Positions 61,651-64,000 of a stretch of DNA of 64,000 bases are shown piece after piece (the stretch's first letter is position 1; every line of letters starts with the position of its first letter). A program made the translations under genes and the position numbers. This DNA is from Alphaproteobacteria bacterium (GTDB lineage: Bacteria; Pseudomonadota; Alphaproteobacteria; JAVJVX01): contig JAVJVX010000009.1 in NCBI GenBank assembly GCA_040220875.1, positions 455,522 to 519,521 of the forward strand, in the 5' to 3' direction. A model generated the notes under the pieces. That model was not told the DNA's origin. It searched no databases and was given only the letters and a program-made list of their open reading frames with translations.

Positions 61651-62706
61651 ATGCGACTACGCAGCTTCAGTGCCGACAGCCTCACGAGCGCCCAGGAACA
61701 GGTGCGCCGTACGCTCGGCGACGACGCGATCCTGGTTTCGATCGAGGAAACCGGCCAGGGCGTGCGGATCCTCGCGGCCCTGGAAACCCCGGATCCGATG
61801 GCTGCGGACGGGCGGAATACGGCGCGCGCGGGCGGATCGGCCCCGTCAGAGGAAGCCGCCGGCATCGCAGCCCCCGTCTCGGGGCGTCTGAGCCGCATGG
61901 GGGTGGATGACCGGGTTATCGCACGGCTCCTGGAAACGATCTCGGCACTTGAAATCGGCGATGGCGATCCGGCCCTTGGCCTCGCCGCCGCGTTCGACGA
62001 GCGCTACCGCTTCAGCCCGCTTTCGGAGCGCTCGTTTGACCGGCCGCTGATGCTGGTCGGCCCGCCGGGCAGCGGCAAGACGGTCACTGTCGCCAAGCTG
62101 GCCGCCCAGACCGCCCTCGCCGGCCGCCAGCCGCGCTTGGCCACGACCGATACCCGCCGGGCGGGTGGTTTCGAGCAATTGCGCCAGCTCGCGGATATCC
62201 TGGGTGTGGAATGTGGCCTCGCGGCCAATGACACTGCGCTTGAATCCTTCGCTACGAGCGGGAGTCACGCCGCAGCCGGCCTGATCGATACCCACAGCAT
62301 CAATCCCTTCGACCCGTATGAGCAGGCGGAACTGTCCGATTTCATCGCCGCCGCCAATGCCGAACCGGTGCTCGTCCTGGCGGCCGGCGGCGATGCGCTG
62401 GAGATGGCCGAGATGGCCCATGCGTTTCAGGAAATCGGCATTTCCCGGCTTGTGGTCACGCGGCTCGATATCAGCCGCCGCCTGGGCGGCGTCCTGATGG
62501 CGGGCGAGGATGCCGGGCTGCGCTTCGCCGATGCCGGAATTTCCGGCGATATCGCCACGGGTCTGCGTCCGATGACCCCTGTGGCGCTGGCCCGGTTCTT
62601 CTTCCCCGAGGCTCAGGACCGGCCCGCCCGCCATCACGCGACGCGAGCAACCCCTCATGCAACCGCCGAAGATTTGCGCGGCGAAAAGGAGAATTTTCGT
62701 TTATGA
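61651..62706 (+). CDS. flhF: Flagellar GTPase FlhF (SRP-type)
   Basis: Determines number and polar placement of flagella in polar flagellates. The ATG at 61651 (MRLRSFSADSLTSAQEQVRR) is chosen as the typical FlhF start; 351 residues. The G1 motif LVGPPGSGKTVTVAKLAAQT (P-loop at 137-144) and DTRRAGGFEQLRQLADILGV are clear, but the usual G4 TKxD is weakened (LVVTRLDISRR). Overlaps flhG by 4 bp. Confidence 0.9.
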   Translation: MRLRSFSADSLTSAQEQVRRTLGDDAILVSIEETGQGVRILAALETPDPMAADGRNTARAGGSAPSEEAAGIAAPVSGRLSRMGVDDRVIARLLETISALEIGDGDPALGLAAAFDERYRFSPLSERSFDRPLMLVGPPGSGKTVTVAKLAAQTALAGRQPRLATTDTRRAGGFEQLRQLADILGVECGLAANDTALESFATSGSHAAAGLIDTHSINPFDPYEQAELSDFIAAANAEPVLVLAAGGDALEMAEMAHAFQEIGISRLVVTRLDISRRLGGVLMAGEDAGLRFADAGISGDIATGLRPMTPVALARFFFPEAQDRPARHHATRATPHATAEDLRGEKENFRL

Positions 62707-63524
62707 CCCTGGCCGATCCCAGCACCCCCCGCGAGCGGGCCGATAACACGCAAGGTGCGATCCCGGCGCAGCGCAACGTCTACGCCATCGCCTCCGGCAA
62801 GGGTGGCGTCGGCAAGACGTGGCTGTCGATCACGCTTGCCCAGGCACTGGCGAAAAAAGGGCTGCGCGTTCTTCTGGTGGATGCCGATCTTGGCCTCGCC
62901 AATGTCGATATCCAGCTTGGCCTCATGATGGAAAGGACCCTCAACAAGGTGCTGGCCGGAAAGACAACCCTGCGCCAGGCGGCGACCTTCTTCGAAACGG
63001 GCGAGTTCCACATCATAGCCGGCTTGTCCGGATCGACCAGCCTGGCGAACTTGCCGCCGGTCCGGCTCCGCACGCTTGCCCGCGATCTCGCGCTGCTGTC
63101 CCAGGACTACGATATCGTCCTTCTCGATCTTGGCGCCGGCGTGGATCGCACGGTTCAGATGCTCAGCCAGGCGGCGCGCACCTGCCTGGTCGTGACCACC
63201 GACGAGCCGACGGCCCTGACCGACGCCTATGCCTTCATCAAGCTCGGCCAGGCCCAACATCCCCTGCTGGAAACCCGGATCGTCGTCAACATGGCGAAAT
63301 CGGTCCAGGAAGGACAGGCGACCTACCGGACGATCCTGCGGGCGTGCGAGGGATTCCTGAAACTGTCGCCGCCGCTGGCGGGAATCGTGCGCCGCGATTC
63401 CCACGTGACTGACTCAATTCGGAAGCAGGCGCCGCTGATCACAAGATTTCCAACCTGCGCCGCGGCCACCGATGTGATCGGGATCGCGGACATGGTCGAG
63501 ACCGGGCTGCGCCGCCATGAGTGA
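62703..63524 (+). CDS. flhG: Flagellar number regulator FlhG/FleN (MinD-like ATPase)
   Basis: MinD/ParA ATPase that limits flagellar number with FlhF. 273 residues: deviant Walker A SGKGGVGKTW (31-40), VLLVDADLGLANVDIQLGL, YDIVLLDLGAGVDRTVQML, and VTTDEPTALTDAYAFIKLGQ. Starts in the flhF stop and overlaps the next gene by 8 bp. The flhF-flhG pair suggests a polar flagellum. Confidence 0.94.
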   Translation: MTLADPSTPRERADNTQGAIPAQRNVYAIASGKGGVGKTWLSITLAQALAKKGLRVLLVDADLGLANVDIQLGLMMERTLNKVLAGKTTLRQAATFFETGEFHIIAGLSGSTSLANLPPVRLRTLARDLALLSQDYDIVLLDLGAGVDRTVQMLSQAARTCLVVTTDEPTALTDAYAFIKLGQAQHPLLETRIVVNMAKSVQEGQATYRTILRACEGFLKLSPPLAGIVRRDSHVTDSIRKQAPLITRFPTCAAATDVIGIADMVETGLRRHE

Positions 63525-64000
63525 TTTCAGCGTGCCGGCTCGCGGCGCCTCGACACCCGGACAATCGCCAGGCAACACCATCCCCGCCCCTGCGAGTGCC
63601 AATTTGCCCACCGGCACCATCGCGCAGCCGCCCAACTCCCTTCAGAACGTCGCCGCTGGCACAATCGTTCAGGGACAGGTCACCGGGCGTGACATCCAGG
63701 GACATGTGCTGATCCGCACCGGCCATGGGGTGATCGCTCTCAATACCGCCCTCGCCCTGCCCGCCGGGAGCCAGGTGGCGCTGCAGATCCGCACCCTCGG
63801 CACTCATGTTCAAGTGGCCATCCTCCAGGTCGTGCCCGCTCCCGGGGAACCCGTGCCGGCGCCCGCGCGGCCGGCAGGTTCCGCCGCGCCGCAGGCCACC
63901 ACCGGCCGCGCCGGGGGCAATGCCGGCCCCAACACGGCCGCGGCCGCTGCGGGGCCCCGTCCGCCGCCGGCGCCGGCGGTTTCAATGAGCGCGCCGCAGA
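63517..64000 (+). CDS. Second FliK-like protein, N-terminal part (runs off window)
   Basis: ATG at 63517 overlaps the flhG stop by 8 bp; 161 codons in view with no stop. After a Pro/Ala-rich start it has GTIVQGQVTGRDIQGHVLIR, GVIALNTALALPAGSQVALQ, then a Pro/Gly/Ala-rich stretch. This beta-domain plus low-complexity pattern is what I associate with FliK-like hook-length proteins, whose Flg_hook domain would lie beyond the window. Assignment tentative. Confidence 0.6.
   Translation, partial: MSDFSVPARGASTPGQSPGNTIPAPASANLPTGTIAQPPNSLQNVAAGTIVQGQVTGRDIQGHVLIRTGHGVIALNTALALPAGSQVALQIRTLGTHVQVAILQVVPAPGEPVPAPARPAGSAAPQATTGRAGGNAGPNTAAAAAGPRPPPAPAVSMSAPQ

Overview
The window is a large, almost continuous flagellar and chemotaxis island from an alphaproteobacterium, with alaS, recA and cckA at its left edge. 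Evidence for the class: the alaS-recA-cckA-flhB-fliR-fliQ order, a CckA hybrid kinase, the CtrA inhibitor SciP (DUF1153), FliX, an FlbD-type sigma-54 activator, and a zinc-less DksA. Base composition is GC-rich. A Rhodospirillales-like organism fits best (CsrA/FliW rather than FlbT/FlaF in view, CheZ present), but that placement is inference from gene content.

Layout. 1-6140 (minus): alaS (C-terminal part cut off), recA with a LexA-type operator, cckA. 6283-9631 (minus): flgB-flgC-fliE-fliQ-fliR-flhB. 9862-12048 (plus): csrA, a small FlhB-C-terminal-like gene, an unknown helical gene, fliO, fliP. 12062-20777 (minus): fliL-fliM-DUF6468-like-motE-like, then cheY-cheZ-motB-like-motB-large periplasmic TPR protein. 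21160-24460 (plus): flgF-flgG-flgA-flgH. 24479-26097 (minus): a DksA with a long histone-H1-like tail, and fliX. 26447-31927 (plus): flgI-flgJ-flgN-flgK-flgL-fliW. 32035-37819 (plus): a seven-gene sugar operon (CDP-glucose synthesis, 4,6-dehydration, C-methylation, epimerisation, acyl transfer, reduction, probable O-methylation). 37832-41170 (minus): an OGT/SPINDLY-like TPR glycosyltransferase and a TylF-like methyltransferase. 41490-52386 (plus): flagellin A, fliD, fliS1, flagellin B, fliS2, fliK, flgD, flgE. 52645-64000 (plus): sciP, fliF-fliG-fliH-fliN-motA-flbD-flhA-flhF-flhG and the start of a second FliK-like gene. No tRNA, rRNA, insertion sequence or CRISPR array was seen.

Regulation can be read from the DNA. 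Three exact TTAA-N7-TTAA CtrA boxes lie in intergenic regions upstream of cheY, fliX/flgI and the sugar operon, and weaker ones lie near flgB, fliL, flagellin A, sciP and fliF. A palindrome GGCA-N5-TGCC recurs about 90-130 bp upstream of good sigma-54 (-24/-12) promoters of flgF, flgI, fliD and flagellin B, with tandem pairs at flgI and flagellin B. This is most simply the binding site of the FlbD homologue encoded in the same island. Flagellin A instead has CtrA-like boxes and a CsrA-type hairpin with GGA in its loop in its mRNA leader, next to a Shine-Dalgarno that is itself a GGA site. With csrA and fliW both present, this points to translational partner-switch control of flagellin.

The most interesting unit is the CDP-sugar/OGT-like glycosylation block between the hook-filament genes and the flagellin genes. 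It looks like a flagellin O-glycosylation system that builds a C-methylated 6-deoxyhexose from CDP-glucose rather than pseudaminic or legionaminic acid, and an exact CtrA box suggests it is timed with flagellar assembly.
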